From assembly GCA_902812415.1 (NCBI GenBank), contig CADDZJ010000039.1, positions 1-36,266 of the forward strand: a stretch of 36,266 bases of DNA, in the 5' to 3' direction. The position numbers and the translations under genes are program-made. The stretch's first letter is position 1; each line of letters starts with the position of its first letter. The notes under the pieces were generated by a model. That model worked only from the letters and a program-made list of their open reading frames with translations. It was not told where the DNA came from and did not search any database. Positions 1 through 8,557 of the stretch are shown here, one piece after another. This stretch comes from Acidobacteriota bacterium. Lineage in GTDB: Bacteria > Acidobacteriota > Terriglobia > UBA7540.

Positions 1-1724
1 TGCTTGGAATACATCTTTGTAAAATCCGCCTTCCATTCCCATAGGTCAGAAAGCGACGTGGCATTGTAGCCTTCTCCCCATCCCTGATATCCGGAAATAC
101 TCACGCCGGGCACAAGGCAATTGCGCGAGGCGCGGAAGCCGCAGGCGAACGTCGAGGAATAGGCCCCCGTCTGGATGATCTGCCCGGCGGTATTATTTCC
201 GAATAAGCTACTCGATACTTCGTACCCATAATTGCGGCCAAACTTCACGTCCAGAACGGCGGTAGGGCCGAAAGTGTGCGTCCAGTTCGCGCCGTACTGA
301 TAGGCATGATAGTCGCCCAGGCCGGTGGAATCCAGAAAATTCCCGGGCGTCGTCACCGGCACGTGAATGTGGCTGAACCGGAACCAGAAAGAGTCTTTGG
401 TTCCCAGTTGCTCGTCCCCGCGCAGGTTATATTCATCGCTGTCGGTGATTCGGGCCTTCAGGTTTTCCGCATTGGTTCCGAAAATCCCCGTGTTAATGGG
501 CGCCGGATAAATCATCTTGGCCAAAGCGAGCGTATGGGGGTCCATCAGGCTCACAGGGACCTGGTTGTTTTGAAAAGCGTCGCGCAAAAAGCTCCCGGGC
601 TTGTTGGGGTCAGGGCGGGTGCTGAAAGGGTTATAGATGGGAATCAGGTTTCCGTCCTTGTCCACCCAATCGCTGAAGTCGCCTGCAAGGTTCTGCGGAG
701 TGGCGATGCGATAGGCGTTCTCCTGGCCGGTGCGGATGCGCACCCCTTCGTAGCTGCCAAAAAAGAACGTCCGATTGCGCCCGTTGTAAAGATGCGGAAT
801 CAACACCGGCCCGCCGATGTTGCCGCCAAACTGGTTCTGCCGGAGTTCGTTGGTGGTTTTAAAAAAGAAATTGCGCGCGTCAAAGGCGTTGTTGCGCAGA
901 TACTCCCAGGCCGTGCCATGAAGCTGATTGGTCCCGGATTTGGTGACGACGTTGACGATGCCGCCCAGAACCTCGCCAAATCCCGCCTGGTCGTTATGCG
1001 AGTCCACCTTGAACTCCTCAATGTCGTCGAGAATGGGCGCCACGCTGTAGGTGCTGTTGAACGCTTCCTCGTCGTTCAGGCCATCCAGCAGGAACAGGTT
1101 GCTGCGGTTGGTCTGGCCGTTGACGGCGGGAAATGAATAGGAACCAATCGGGTTGGTGTCAAATCCGCCGCTGTTCTGTGAAACGTTCACCGTGCTGACG
1201 CCCGGAGTCAAGGCCAGCATCTGGGTGAAATTGCGCCCGTTCAGCGGCAGGTCGTTCACTTCCGTGCGCGTCACCACCGTTCCCAGTTCCGCCGAGCCGG
1301 TCTGGAGTTTGGCCGCCGTGGCCTCCACAGTAACTGTCTGCGTCGCCTGCCCGATGGGCAGCGTAAAATCGTAAGTCGTGGTCTGATTCACGTTCAACGT
1401 GAAAGCCGCCTGAGTTCGGGTTTGAAAGCCCGGTTTGCTCACGCTCAGCGTGTAATGGCCCGGCTGGATATCCACAAATGAGTAGTTGCCGACGCTGTTC
1501 GTTGTGCTCGTACGGTCAACATTCGTATCGATGTTGCGCAGCACGACGGACGCGCCGGGGATCACGGCTCCTGAAGTGTCGCGAACCGTCCCGTTGATCG
1601 ACGCGGTATTGACTTGCGCAAGCGCCGATGCTGAAAACACCATCCAAAATGCCAATGCGAGAATTGAAATGGACCCGGAGTATTTTAAAACCTTGACCCA
1701 ATGCCGCCCTCGAAGCTCTTTCAT
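1..1724 (-). CDS. Oar-like TonB-dependent outer-membrane receptor (3' end beyond window)
   Basis: The frame is open from the ATG at 1724 to the left edge, about 574 codons, and continues outside. The N-terminus has basic residues, a hydrophobic stretch and an ALAQ-type signal cleavage site near residue 37. A carboxypeptidase-regulatory-like beta-sandwich follows (about 40-120: INGTVRDTSGAVIPGASV, then GNYSFVDIQPGHYTLSV). Next is a plug-like region with LPLNGRNFTQMLALTPGV, LFLLDGLNDEE and GGIVNVVTKSGTNQLHGT, and the start of the barrel. This order is typical of Oar/'TonB-dependent receptor' proteins, abundant in Acidobacteriota, which sit in the outer membrane and are thought to import large substrates. 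The substrate cannot be told. A GGGGAGG Shine-Dalgarno (1729-1735) supports the start. No partner gene is adjacent. Confidence 0.9.
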   Translation of the reverse strand, partial: MKELRGRHWVKVLKYSGSISILALAFWMVFSASALAQVNTASINGTVRDTSGAVIPGASVVLRNIDTNVDRTSTTNSVGNYSFVDIQPGHYTLSVSKPGFQTRTQAAFTLNVNQTTTYDFTLPIGQATQTVTVEATAAKLQTGSAELGTVVTRTEVNDLPLNGRNFTQMLALTPGVSTVNVSQNSGGFDTNPIGSYSFPAVNGQTNRSNLFLLDGLNDEEAFNSTYSVAPILDDIEEFKVDSHNDQAGFGEVLGGIVNVVTKSGTNQLHGTAWEYLRNNAFDARNFFFKTTNELRQNQFGGNIGGPVLIPHLYNGRNRTFFFGSYEGVRIRTGQENAYRIATPQNLAGDFSDWVDKDGNLIPIYNPFSTRPDPNKPGSFLRDAFQNNQVPVSLMDPHTLALAKMIYPAPINTGIFGTNAENLKARITDSDEYNLRGDEQLGTKDSFWFRFSHIHVPVTTPGNFLDSTGLGDYHAYQYGANWTHTFGPTAVLDVKFGRNYGYEVSSSLFGNNTAGQIIQTGAYSSTFACGFRASRNCLVPGVSISGYQGWGEGYNATSLSDLWEWKADFTKMYSK

Positions 1725-1771
1725 AAAACCTCCCCGAAAGAATAGTTTATGAGGTCTTTCACTGGCTAGTG

Positions 1772-1801
1772 CATATATCATGCAGCAATAATTAAAGTCA
1801 A
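1772..1801 (-). promoter_or_regulatory. Candidate sigma70-type promoter of the TonB-dependent receptor gene
   Basis: On the minus strand, TTGACT (1801-1796) is followed after 18 bases by TATATG (1777-1772); GATATA at 16 bases is an alternative -10. The surrounding DNA is AT-rich and the site lies about 50 bases upstream of the receptor ATG. Assignment is by consensus only. Confidence 0.4.
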
Positions 1802-1880
1802 GTATCATGTTTTTATATGACGAATAAAATTCCAAAATATGAAATAATTTAGCCGTGTCATTTTCAGCTTAACTCCTATT

Positions 1881-1920
1881 CTGTCATTCTGAGCGTAGCG
1901 CAGCGGGCGGAGAATCCCGT
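1881..1920 (+). repeat. Interspersed repeat family A, copy 1
   Basis: Contains CTGTCATTCTGAGCGTAGCG followed by a GAGAATCCC segment. Related segments (TCATTC(C/T)GAG, GCG(A/C)GG, GAATCCC and their complements) recur at about 2696-2853, 8481-8529, 14932-14992, 23485-23631 and 29799-29880, always between genes. Confidence 0.65.
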
Positions 1921-1964
1921 ATTTCAAACTCTGTAAAGCATCTCAATAGAGTGGTGGGTGAAAA

Positions 1965-2034
1965 GTGACGAGTGACGAGCAAAAGCAATCAGAACTTCGT
2001 GTTGATTTTTTGCGCATCACCAATCACTCGTCAC
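1965..2034. repeat. Interspersed inverted repeat family B, copy 1
   Basis: GTGACGAGTGA (1965-1975) pairs perfectly with TCACTCGTCAC (2024-2034). Similar palindromic units lie at 15014-15088 and 35841-35928, each in an intergenic space. Confidence 0.65.
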
Positions 2035-2264
2035 GGATCACGGGTCTTTGGCGACTTTGTCGGAGGTTTTTTGCCTTGCCGAAAACCCGGTTAAACTCTT
2101 GCGGCCAGGCTCGAATTGTGTTAGGCTATATTAGTAGCCTAATATGAAAACAGTCGCCTCTTTCCCTGAGGTCCGTCCGTGCTCGAGAAGAGGGGGGACG
2201 GCGAGGGATCGGAATGAAATCGGGAACGGCGGACACGCAGCCCGTGGCACATCCTCTCAACGGT

Positions 2265-2294
2265 TGTGGCATGGCCATCTTGGCCATGACCACA
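2265..2294. other. Bulged hairpin
   Basis: CATGGCCA and TGGCCATG flank a TCT loop. The stem extends outwards through TGTGG/CCACA with a single bulged base. No T-tract follows, so it is not a classical terminator. Role unknown; it may be the core of another short repeat. Confidence 0.5.
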
Positions 2295-2729
2295 CATTGT
2301 CCAGAAAGGTTGGTGGCGTGGGACCAAAGCTGTGGAAAGCCCAACCAGCGGGATTGCTCCGGAAAAAAGAATGTTTAGGTCTGATGAGCGCAAAAAAGAA
2401 GCTACTTTATTGAAAGCAAGGATGTTATTGGCTTCTTCTTGACTCACCTTTGACCAACAATTTCTAAAATTCTTTGTATCTTAAAGATTCTAAATAACTT
2501 ATGGATTTAATTTGTTCGTTATATACTAACAAACAGAAAAGAATCGACTTAGCTTAGAAACAGAGGAAATTGTTCGTCATTTCGATGACACGAAATGGGC
2601 GTAGGGGGCAGGTGGCATGCGCCTTGGGCGGATGCCGTCCGATCTACATGACAGACCCGTTGCCGGCTATCGAGAAACCTTCCCACCCTGCCACTCGGAG
2701 GAGCGAAGTGGTCCTGAGTGAAACGAAGG

Positions 2730-2808
2730 AAGAATCCCCGCATTTGTTCGACCCGGCACACGCAGGGCACTTCGCGGACTCTACCCTGATCCACATGCAG
2801 GGATTCTT
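2730..2808. repeat. Degenerate family A inverted repeat, copy 2
   Basis: AAGAATCCCCGCAT (2730-2743) is matched at 13 of 14 positions by the reverse complement of 2795-2808. Flanking family A-like pieces (GAGCGAAG near 2701, CTCAGAATGGCAG near 2840) suggest a unit of about 2696-2853. Confidence 0.5.
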
Positions 2809-2863
2809 GGCTGTCGCTCAGCAGGATGGGACGTTACACTCAGAATGGCAGGCCAACGGAAGT

Positions 2864-2893
2864 TTGACGAAGGGGCGTTTCAACTCGTAACAT
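2864..2893 (+). promoter_or_regulatory. Candidate sigma70-type promoter of the gap cluster
   Basis: TTGACG (2864-2869), an 18-base spacer and TAACAT (2888-2893), 45 bases before the gap ATG. The same -10 and spacer length occur in the candidate promoter at 21566-21595. Confidence 0.4.
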
Positions 2894-2911
2894 ACAAGGT
2901 TTGGCTTTTAG

Positions 2912-4005
<1,094 letters not shown>

Positions 4006-4252
4006 GGCGCCAAATGAACATCGCAATCACTGCTTCTGAAAAGATGGCAAACTCCTTTAGAGGAAATAACGGGGAGCATCTGTTGCAGCGATTGCATGAC
4101 AACGGCCCTCAATCTCGAATGGCCGCAGCAGGTGCGCAAGTAACAAAACCGCTCGGGTTAACGAGCAATTTCACTCGGGGCGAAGTTCAATGCAGTGGCG
4201 CGGGGCAGTATTGAGGTAGTTATCAAAGCGAATCGAGTTCCTCCGGTCAGTC

Positions 4253-4630
4253 ATGCTCAGAGGATACAGGGACCTTAAGGTTTATCAATTAGCCTATGAA
4301 CTCGCCATGCAAATCTACGCGCTGTCGAAAACCTTTCCGCAGGAGGAACGATTCGCGCTGACGAGCCAGATTCGAAGGTCATCGCGCAGTGTTGCAGCAA
4401 ACATCGCAGAGGGATTTCGAAAACGGCAATACCCCAACATGCTCGCAAGTAAGCTGGCCGACTCAGACGCCGAAGCGACCGAGACTCAGGTATGGCTTGA
4501 CTTTGCCCAGAGTTGCGGCTACCTGTCAAAACAACAGCACAAGGATTTGATCGCCCGTTACGAAGAGTTGGGCAGAATGATCGGAGCAATGATAAAGCGC
4601 CCTGAGCGCTTCGCTCCTGCCCAAGGTTAA
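4253..4630 (+). CDS. Four-helix-bundle protein (23S rRNA intervening-sequence protein family)
   Basis: The 125-residue protein has the hallmarks of this family (Pfam PF05635): YRDLKVYQLAYELAM at the N-terminus, then FPQEERFALTSQIRRSSRSV and AANIAEGF (about 53-60), and a helical C-terminus with LGRMIGAMIKR. Founding members were found inside insertions of 23S rRNA genes, but many lie free in genomes. Their biochemical role is not settled. Here no rRNA is nearby: the gene sits alone between gap and pgk, bracketed by inverted copies of repeat family C. That points to insertion of a small cassette into the glycolytic cluster (inference). No good ribosome-binding site precedes the ATG. Confidence 0.85.
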   Translation: MLRGYRDLKVYQLAYELAMQIYALSKTFPQEERFALTSQIRRSSRSVAANIAEGFRKRQYPNMLASKLADSDAEATETQVWLDFAQSCGYLSKQQHKDLIARYEELGRMIGAMIKRPERFAPAQG

Positions 4631-4639
4631 CTGGGTACA

Positions 4640-4682
4640 GAAGGCTGTTCGCTGCCTTCTGCCTACTGCTTTCTGCTTACTT
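4640..4682 (-). repeat. Repeat family C, copy 2 (inverted, ahead of pgk)
   Basis: Read on the minus strand this contains GCAGTAGGCAGAAGGCAG, the same core as the copies at gene ends. It ends about 11 bases before the pgk Shine-Dalgarno. RNA from this strand could pair with the copy at 3936-4005. Confidence 0.7.
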
Positions 4683-4705
4683 TTTCGGAAGGAAGGAGCA
4701 AGTCG

Positions 4706-5896
4706 GTGAATAAGCTGTCCATCCGTGATCTCGACCTCGGAAGTAAGCGCATCTTCATGCGCGTGGATTTCAACGTGCCGCTAGATGACGCAGGGTCGAT
4801 TACCGACGACACGCGAATTCGCGCCACTCTGCCTACCATTCAATATGCGCTCAAACAGGGCGCGCGTCTGATTCTTGCCTCGCACCTGGGCCGGCCCAAG
4901 GGGAAGCCCAATCCCAGGATGAGCCTGCGTCCGGCAGCCGCCCGGCTTTCTGAGATGCTGGGCAGGCCGGTTCAGTTTGCGGCGGACTGCGTTGGGCCTG
5001 AAGCTGAGGCGAAAGCGAAGGCGCTCAAGGACGGCGAAGTGTTGCTGCTTGAGAACCTGCGCTTCCATCCCGAGGAGGAGAAGAACGACCGGCAGTTTGC
5101 CGAAAAGCTCGCCGCCCTGGCTGAAGTCTACGTTAATGACGCCTTCGGCGCCGCGCACCGCGCGCACGCTTCCACCGAGGCCATCACCCGCTTCCTGCAT
5201 CCTGCAGTGGCCGGGCTTTTAATGGAGAAGGAACTCGAATATCTCGGCAAAGCCGTTGAAAATCCCGCGCATCCGTATGTGGCGATTGTCGGCGGCGCGA
5301 AAGTCTCGGACAAGATCGATCTGCTGAAGAACTTCATGAAGCAGGCGGATACGATCCTGGTGGGCGGGGCGATGGCCTACACGTTTCTCAAGGCGCAGGG
5401 ATTCGAGGTGGGTCAATCGAAAGTTGAGGATGACAAGCTCGATCTGGCTAAAGAGCTGCTTCAGGAAGCTGGGAAACGCCAGGTGGCGCTGAAGCTTCCG
5501 AAGGATCATGTGGCGACGCCGAAGATCGGCCCGGAGGCGAAGGCGGAGGTGGTGGCCAGCGCAAAGATACCGGCCGAACTTGCGGGAGTCGATATTGGGC
5601 CGGCGACCTGCGCCGAGTACACGGAAGCGATTCAGGGGGCAAAAACCATCGTCTGGAACGGCCCGATGGGGATTTTTGAAATTCCTCAATTCAGCCACGG
5701 CACTCTGGCTGTGGCGCGGGCGGTGGCGAACGCTTCGGCGCTGTCCGTTGTCGGAGGCGGCGATTCCGTCGCGGCGGTCGCCAAGGCAGGCGTGGCCGAT
5801 AAGATTTCCCACATCTCAACCGGCGGCGGCGCTTCGCTCGAATTCCTCTCCGGCATGAAATTACCTGGCGTCGAAGCGCTCACGGAAAGGCAGTAA
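4706..5896 (+). CDS. pgk: Phosphoglycerate kinase
   Basis: Cytoplasmic enzyme transferring phosphate from 1,3-bisphosphoglycerate to ADP, the step after gap. At 396 residues it is full length. Motifs in order: [10 protein letters not shown] (19-28, substrate binding), [65 protein letters not shown], and the nucleotide-binding GGGDSVAAV and [11 protein letters not shown] near the C-terminus. The start is GTG at 4706, with AAGGAG (4693-4698) seven bases upstream. The final codons Glu-Arg-Gln-stop merge into repeat family C. All key residues appear intact. Confidence 0.97.
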   Translation: MNKLSIRDLDLGSKRIFMRVDFNVPLDDAGSITDDTRIRATLPTIQYALKQGARLILASHLGRPKGKPNPRMSLRPAAARLSEMLGRPVQFAADCVGPEAEAKAKALKDGEVLLLENLRFHPEEEKNDRQFAEKLAALAEVYVNDAFGAAHRAHASTEAITRFLHPAVAGLLMEKELEYLGKAVENPAHPYVAIVGGAKVSDKIDLLKNFMKQADTILVGGAMAYTFLKAQGFEVGQSKVEDDKLDLAKELLQEAGKRQVALKLPKDHVATPKIGPEAKAEVVASAKIPAELAGVDIGPATCAEYTEAIQGAKTIVWNGPMGIFEIPQFSHGTLAVARAVANASALSVVGGGDSVAAVAKAGVADKISHISTGGGASLEFLSGMKLPGVEALTERQ

Positions 5897-5923
5897 GCGG
5901 AAAGCAGAAGGCAGAAAGCAGTC
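5884..5923 (+). repeat. Repeat family C, copy 3 (3' end of pgk)
   Basis: GGAAAGGCAGTAAGCGG spans the last pgk codons and the TAA stop, followed by AAAGCAGAAGGCAGAAAGCAG. The inverted partner is at 6141-6170, just before tpiA. Confidence 0.75.
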
Positions 5924-6023
5924 GGCGCAGTAGTGTATGACAAATCGTGAGCGCGTGCTTGAAACATTTAGATGCAAAGTCTGGGCTACTACCTTATTCT
6001 TGATGCGCTTGCGTCGTGTTCTC

Positions 6024-6069
6024 AGCGCTCTCTGTGGTTGGCGCTTTTCACCACAGAGGACACAGAGGA
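6024..6069. repeat. Inverted repeat with CTCTGTGGT / ACCACAGAG arms
   Basis: CTCTGTGGT and ACCACAGAG are separated by a short loop (TGGCGCTTTTC) and followed by GACACAGAGG. The unit lies in the pgk-tpiA spacer between two inverted family C copies, so it is a repeat nested inside a repeat-bounded segment. I believe similar 'cacagagg' units are widespread in environmental genomes, but this cannot be checked here. Confidence 0.55.
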
Positions 6070-6140
6070 ATCGTTGTTTGAAAACAAAATCTTACAGGCT
6101 CGCAATGCCTATTGACGTTGAGTGAACAGTTTCGCTAGAT

Positions 6141-6170
6141 TGCTTTTTGCCTACTGCCTTCTGCTTTCTG
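6141..6170 (-). repeat. Repeat family C, copy 4 (inverted, ahead of tpiA)
   Basis: Minus-strand reading gives CAGAAAGCAGAAGGCAGTAGGC, matching the family core. The copy ends on the first G of GGAG (6170-6173), the tpiA ribosome-binding site, so its boundary touches the translation start region. Confidence 0.7.
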
Positions 6171-6178
6171 GAGATTTC

Positions 6179-6931
6179 ATGCGTCATCCTGTCATCGCTG
6201 GCAACTGGAAGATGTACAAGACGATTGCGGAAGCGGTGCGGTTCATCGACGTTTTGAAACCCAAGGTGGCTTCGGCAAATCATTGTGAAGTCGTGGTGGC
6301 GCCGCCGTTTACGGCGCTCAAAGCGGTGGCGGAAGCCGCCAGAAGCAGCAATATTCAGGTGGCTGCCCAGGACGTTTCCTGGGAAAAGGAAGGCGCGTTT
6401 ACGGGCGACGTTTCCGCGTCAATGCTGCGCGAAGCGGGCTGCACGCACGTAATCATCGGCCATTCGGAGCGCCGCCAGTATCATCACGAGACGGACGAGC
6501 GTGTGAACCGCAAGCTGAAGGCGGCGCTGGCCGGAGACCTGACGCCGATTGTCTGTGTGGGAGAGACGCTCGAAGAGCGGGAGGCCGGAAGAACGCAAGC
6601 GGTTCTCGAGCGGCAATTTACGGAAGGGTTTGCGGCATTGACCGCTCAGGATTTTTCCCGTATCATCATAGCGTACGAGCCGGTTTGGGCCATAGGGACC
6701 GGACGCACCGCCACGCCCGAAATCGCTGCGGAGAGCCATCGCGCCCTGCGGTCACTCATTGTGAAGCAATTCGGCGGAGAAGTTGCGGAACAAACGAGAA
6801 TTCTTTACGGCGGCAGCGTCAAACCTGACAATATTCAAGGCTTGATGGCGCAGGAAGAAATAGACGGCGCGCTGGTGGGCGGCGCGAGCCTGAAAGCGGA
6901 TTCGTTCTCGGCGATTGTGAATTATTTGTAA
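6179..6931 (+). CDS. tpiA: Triose-phosphate isomerase
   Basis: Interconverts dihydroxyacetone phosphate and glyceraldehyde-3-phosphate in the cytoplasm. The 250-residue protein matches the family length. Catalytic residues are visible: Asn9 and Lys11 in AGNWKMYKT, His95 in IIGHSERRQ, and Glu167 in [11 protein letters not shown]. The phosphate-binding YGGSVKPDN and GALVGGASL follow. The ATG at 6179 gives the family's normal N-terminus and has GGAG six bases upstream. A longer GTG frame from 6122 would translate the preceding repeat and is rejected. It belongs to the gap-pgk-tpiA-secG group. Confidence 0.96.
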   Translation: MRHPVIAGNWKMYKTIAEAVRFIDVLKPKVASANHCEVVVAPPFTALKAVAEAARSSNIQVAAQDVSWEKEGAFTGDVSASMLREAGCTHVIIGHSERRQYHHETDERVNRKLKAALAGDLTPIVCVGETLEEREAGRTQAVLERQFTEGFAALTAQDFSRIIIAYEPVWAIGTGRTATPEIAAESHRALRSLIVKQFGGEVAEQTRILYGGSVKPDNIQGLMAQEEIDGALVGGASLKADSFSAIVNYL

Positions 6932-6988
6932 GTGGCGCTGAGAACTGGTATAGGGAAAGTGACTGGCCAGAGAGGTTAGAAAGAGCAG

Positions 6989-7321
6989 ATGACAACCCTG
7001 GTTTTGGCGATTCACATCTTGGTGGCGCTGCTGATTATTCTGGTGGTGCTCATTCAAGGCGGCGAAAATGTGGATATCACGGCGGCCTTTGGCGGAGTAA
7101 GCCAGGCGGCTTTTGGCCCGCGAGGCACCGTCTCGACTCTGGCGAAGATCACCTGGGTGCTGGGCGCCATCTTCCTGGTCACTTCCGTGACGCTTTCTGT
7201 TTGGGCAACGAAGGGTCGCACAAACTCGGTCCTGGGCAACTCGCCGCAACGGTCTGCGCCCGCCACGCCTCAGAAAGCGCCGACTCCCGCCCCTGCGCCT
7301 GCAAACCCATTTCAGAGGTAA
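6989..7321 (+). CDS. secG: Preprotein translocase subunit SecG
   Basis: Small inner-membrane subunit of the SecYEG channel that assists protein export. The 110-residue protein has two predicted membrane helices (about 3-23 and 52-70) joined by a loop with the family signature GGVSQAAFGPRG (the loop is usually written FGGGASQTLFGSRG). A Pro/Ala-rich tail of about 30 residues (TPQKAPTPAPAPANP) extends the C-terminus; such tails vary between species. It starts 57 bases after tpiA on the same strand, and tpiA-secG adjacency is common in bacteria. The ribosome-binding site is weak. Confidence 0.9.
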   Translation: MTTLVLAIHILVALLIILVVLIQGGENVDITAAFGGVSQAAFGPRGTVSTLAKITWVLGAIFLVTSVTLSVWATKGRTNSVLGNSPQRSAPATPQKAPTPAPAPANPFQR

Positions 7322-7354
7322 GTTGAGAGGGCATTGGACTCATCGTGCATGAAG

Positions 7355-7370
7355 CGGCGGTTAACCGCCG
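7355..7370. other. Perfect palindrome after secG
   Basis: CGGCGGTTAACCGCCG is a perfect 16-base palindrome, able to form a six-pair GC stem with a TTAA loop in RNA. It lies between secG and the tRNA gene. There is no T-tract, so it might protect or process the secG 3' end rather than terminate transcription; the role is a guess. Confidence 0.4.
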
Positions 7371-7388
7371 ACCTCAGCGTTTTGCTAG

Positions 7389-7475
7389 GCGGAAGTGGCG
7401 AAATTGGCAGACGCACCAGCTTGAGGGGCTGACGGTCGCAAGACCATGGGGGTTCGAGTCCCCCCTTCCGCACCA
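7389..7475 (+). tRNA. tRNA-Leu (anticodon GAG)
   Basis: Acceptor strands GCGGAAG (7389-7395) and CTTCCGC (7465-7471) pair fully, followed by A and an encoded CCA (7473-7475). The anticodon loop TTGAGGG (7421-7427) gives GAG at 7423-7425, reading CUC and CUU. A long variable arm with GGTC-GCAA-GACC marks a class II tRNA. The T arm is GGGGG-TTCGAGT-CCCCC. The outermost anticodon-stem pair is a C.A mismatch. Confidence 0.95.
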
Positions 7476-7576
7476 TTTGTTTTCAATAACTTACAAAGAC
7501 TCGCCATCCCTGCACACCAGCCGCTGCGCCCGACTGTGACCGGCAAGCTGCGAGTTAGCCACCTCACATCCGTCTC

Positions 7577-8404
7577 TTACCTCATCCAACCTTGGATAAC
7601 CCGAAAGTGCGAGGTGGCAAAGAACAAGCCTACCATCAGGCATGCATTGTACGTGATATGCATCACGACGCTTGGCGCAAGAGACTTGGTCAGGCCCCGG
7701 GTGAGAGAAAAGGCCAGCCCGACCAAGAAGATGAGAAACACATGATCCCATGCGCCCCAGTATTCGGCCACGTGCATGGCCGCGAACAGAATCGCCGTGG
7801 CAGCGATTGCAAAGCGCAACCCTACCCGAAGCTCGAACACCTCAAACAACACGCCGCGGAAGATCAGCTCTTCCATGAACGGCGCGATCACCACGGCGAA
7901 GGCCGCCACCGCATAGGAGGATTCCGGAGAGCTGAACAGGCGCTCAAGCGGAAAGCGGCGCTTATCGGGCAGCAAAATGGGAATCAGTTGCACGCCGATC
8001 GTCACCGCGATGCCGATGGCAATGTAACTCAGGAGTCGGTGTTTTGTGAGGCGGCCCCAGTGAATTCCCTCCCAAAACTTCAGCCGGTAATAAAAGACCA
8101 CCAGCAGGTAAACATAGGCAAAAATCAAGACGTAGAAGATCAGCTGCGCGGCAAGCAGGAAGAAAGCATTTTGGGCGATGGCCTGCGGCGAAAGAGGCCA
8201 TCCCATGATGGGCCTGAGCGCAGCATAGACCGCCAGGGTTACAAAATTTGAGATCACCAGGGCGATGATGGCAAATCCGATGAATAGCAAAAGATCGCGG
8301 AAAGTCCAGGGCTCGCGGGATGAAGGCGGAGATGGCAGGGGGAGCGTTTCCTGCGGGGCAGGCTCCGGTTGCATCGAATGTCCGTCAGGATTCTCAAAGT
8401 GCAT
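7577..8404 (-). CDS. CPBP-family intramembrane metalloprotease
   Basis: The 275-residue protein has a Pro-rich cytoplasmic N-terminus (about 35 residues) and several hydrophobic helices. Family motifs are EELIFRG (EExxxR, motif 1), FAAMHVAEY (His in motif 2) and a later HITYNA (motif 3, Asn). These are the metal-ligand and catalytic positions of the CAAX protease/bacteriocin-processing (CPBP, Abi) family, known from Rce1-type enzymes. The substrate is not evident; neighbours give no hint. The first ATG (8404) is used, but an internal Met11 is also possible. It faces the tRNA gene convergently. Confidence 0.85.
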   Translation of the reverse strand: MHFENPDGHSMQPEPAPQETLPLPSPPSSREPWTFRDLLLFIGFAIIALVISNFVTLAVYAALRPIMGWPLSPQAIAQNAFFLLAAQLIFYVLIFAYVYLLVVFYYRLKFWEGIHWGRLTKHRLLSYIAIGIAVTIGVQLIPILLPDKRRFPLERLFSSPESSYAVAAFAVVIAPFMEELIFRGVLFEVFELRVGLRFAIAATAILFAAMHVAEYWGAWDHVFLIFLVGLAFSLTRGLTKSLAPSVVMHITYNACLMVGLFFATSHFRVIQGWMR

Positions 8405-8480
8405 GCTCAGATTATGATGGACGTTTGCCGGATCGCGCCCGTTTCAGCGGCTGCCTGAGTGCGCAATCTGCCCTAAGACG

Positions 8481-8529
8481 AAATGCCGGGATTCTTCCGC
8501 TTCGCTGCGCTCAGCGTCAGAATGACAAG
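8481..8529 (-). repeat. Interspersed repeat family A, copy 3
   Basis: GGGATTCTTCCGCTTCGCTG continues into CGCTCAGCGTCAGAATGAC, the complement of the GTCATTCTGAGCG/GAATCCC arrangement at 1881-1920. It lies in the spacer between two minus-strand genes. Confidence 0.6.
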
Positions 8530-8557
8530 CGTCCATAATCGTTTTCCAGCAATTTGC

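Larger units (their letters stand above)
1802..2863. other. Non-coding, repeat-rich intergenic region
   Basis: More than 1 kb separates the divergent receptor and gap genes. Short ORFs here lack ribosome-binding sites and recognisable protein features. The region holds one copy each of repeat families A (1881-1920) and B (1965-2034), a bulged hairpin (2265-2294), an AT-rich stretch (about 2450-2560) and a second, degenerate family A inverted repeat (2730-2808). It looks like a sink for short interspersed repeats rather than a lost gene. Confidence 0.6.

Noticed and set aside
276-1136. 286-residue plus-strand ORF opposite the TonB receptor
   Set aside because: The minus strand encodes unmistakable receptor sequence; this is a shadow.
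2139-2447. Several ORFs of 70-100 residues in the receptor-gap spacer
   Set aside because: Overlapping in multiple frames with no start signals or protein features; repeat-rich non-coding DNA.
4014-4214. Small ORF (66 codons from the ATG at 4014) between gap and the four-helix gene
   Set aside because: No Shine-Dalgarno or family similarity; the upstream extension is translated repeat sequence.
4253-4630. Possible remnant of a 23S rRNA gene around the intervening-sequence-type ORF
   Set aside because: Flanks are protein genes and repeats; no rRNA sequence is visible.
5937-6125. 62-residue ORF in the pgk-tpiA spacer
   Set aside because: Covers a hairpin repeat and has no ribosome-binding site; likely non-coding.
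7355-7370. GC-rich palindrome as a rho-independent terminator of secG
   Set aside because: No downstream T-tract; listed only as a hairpin.
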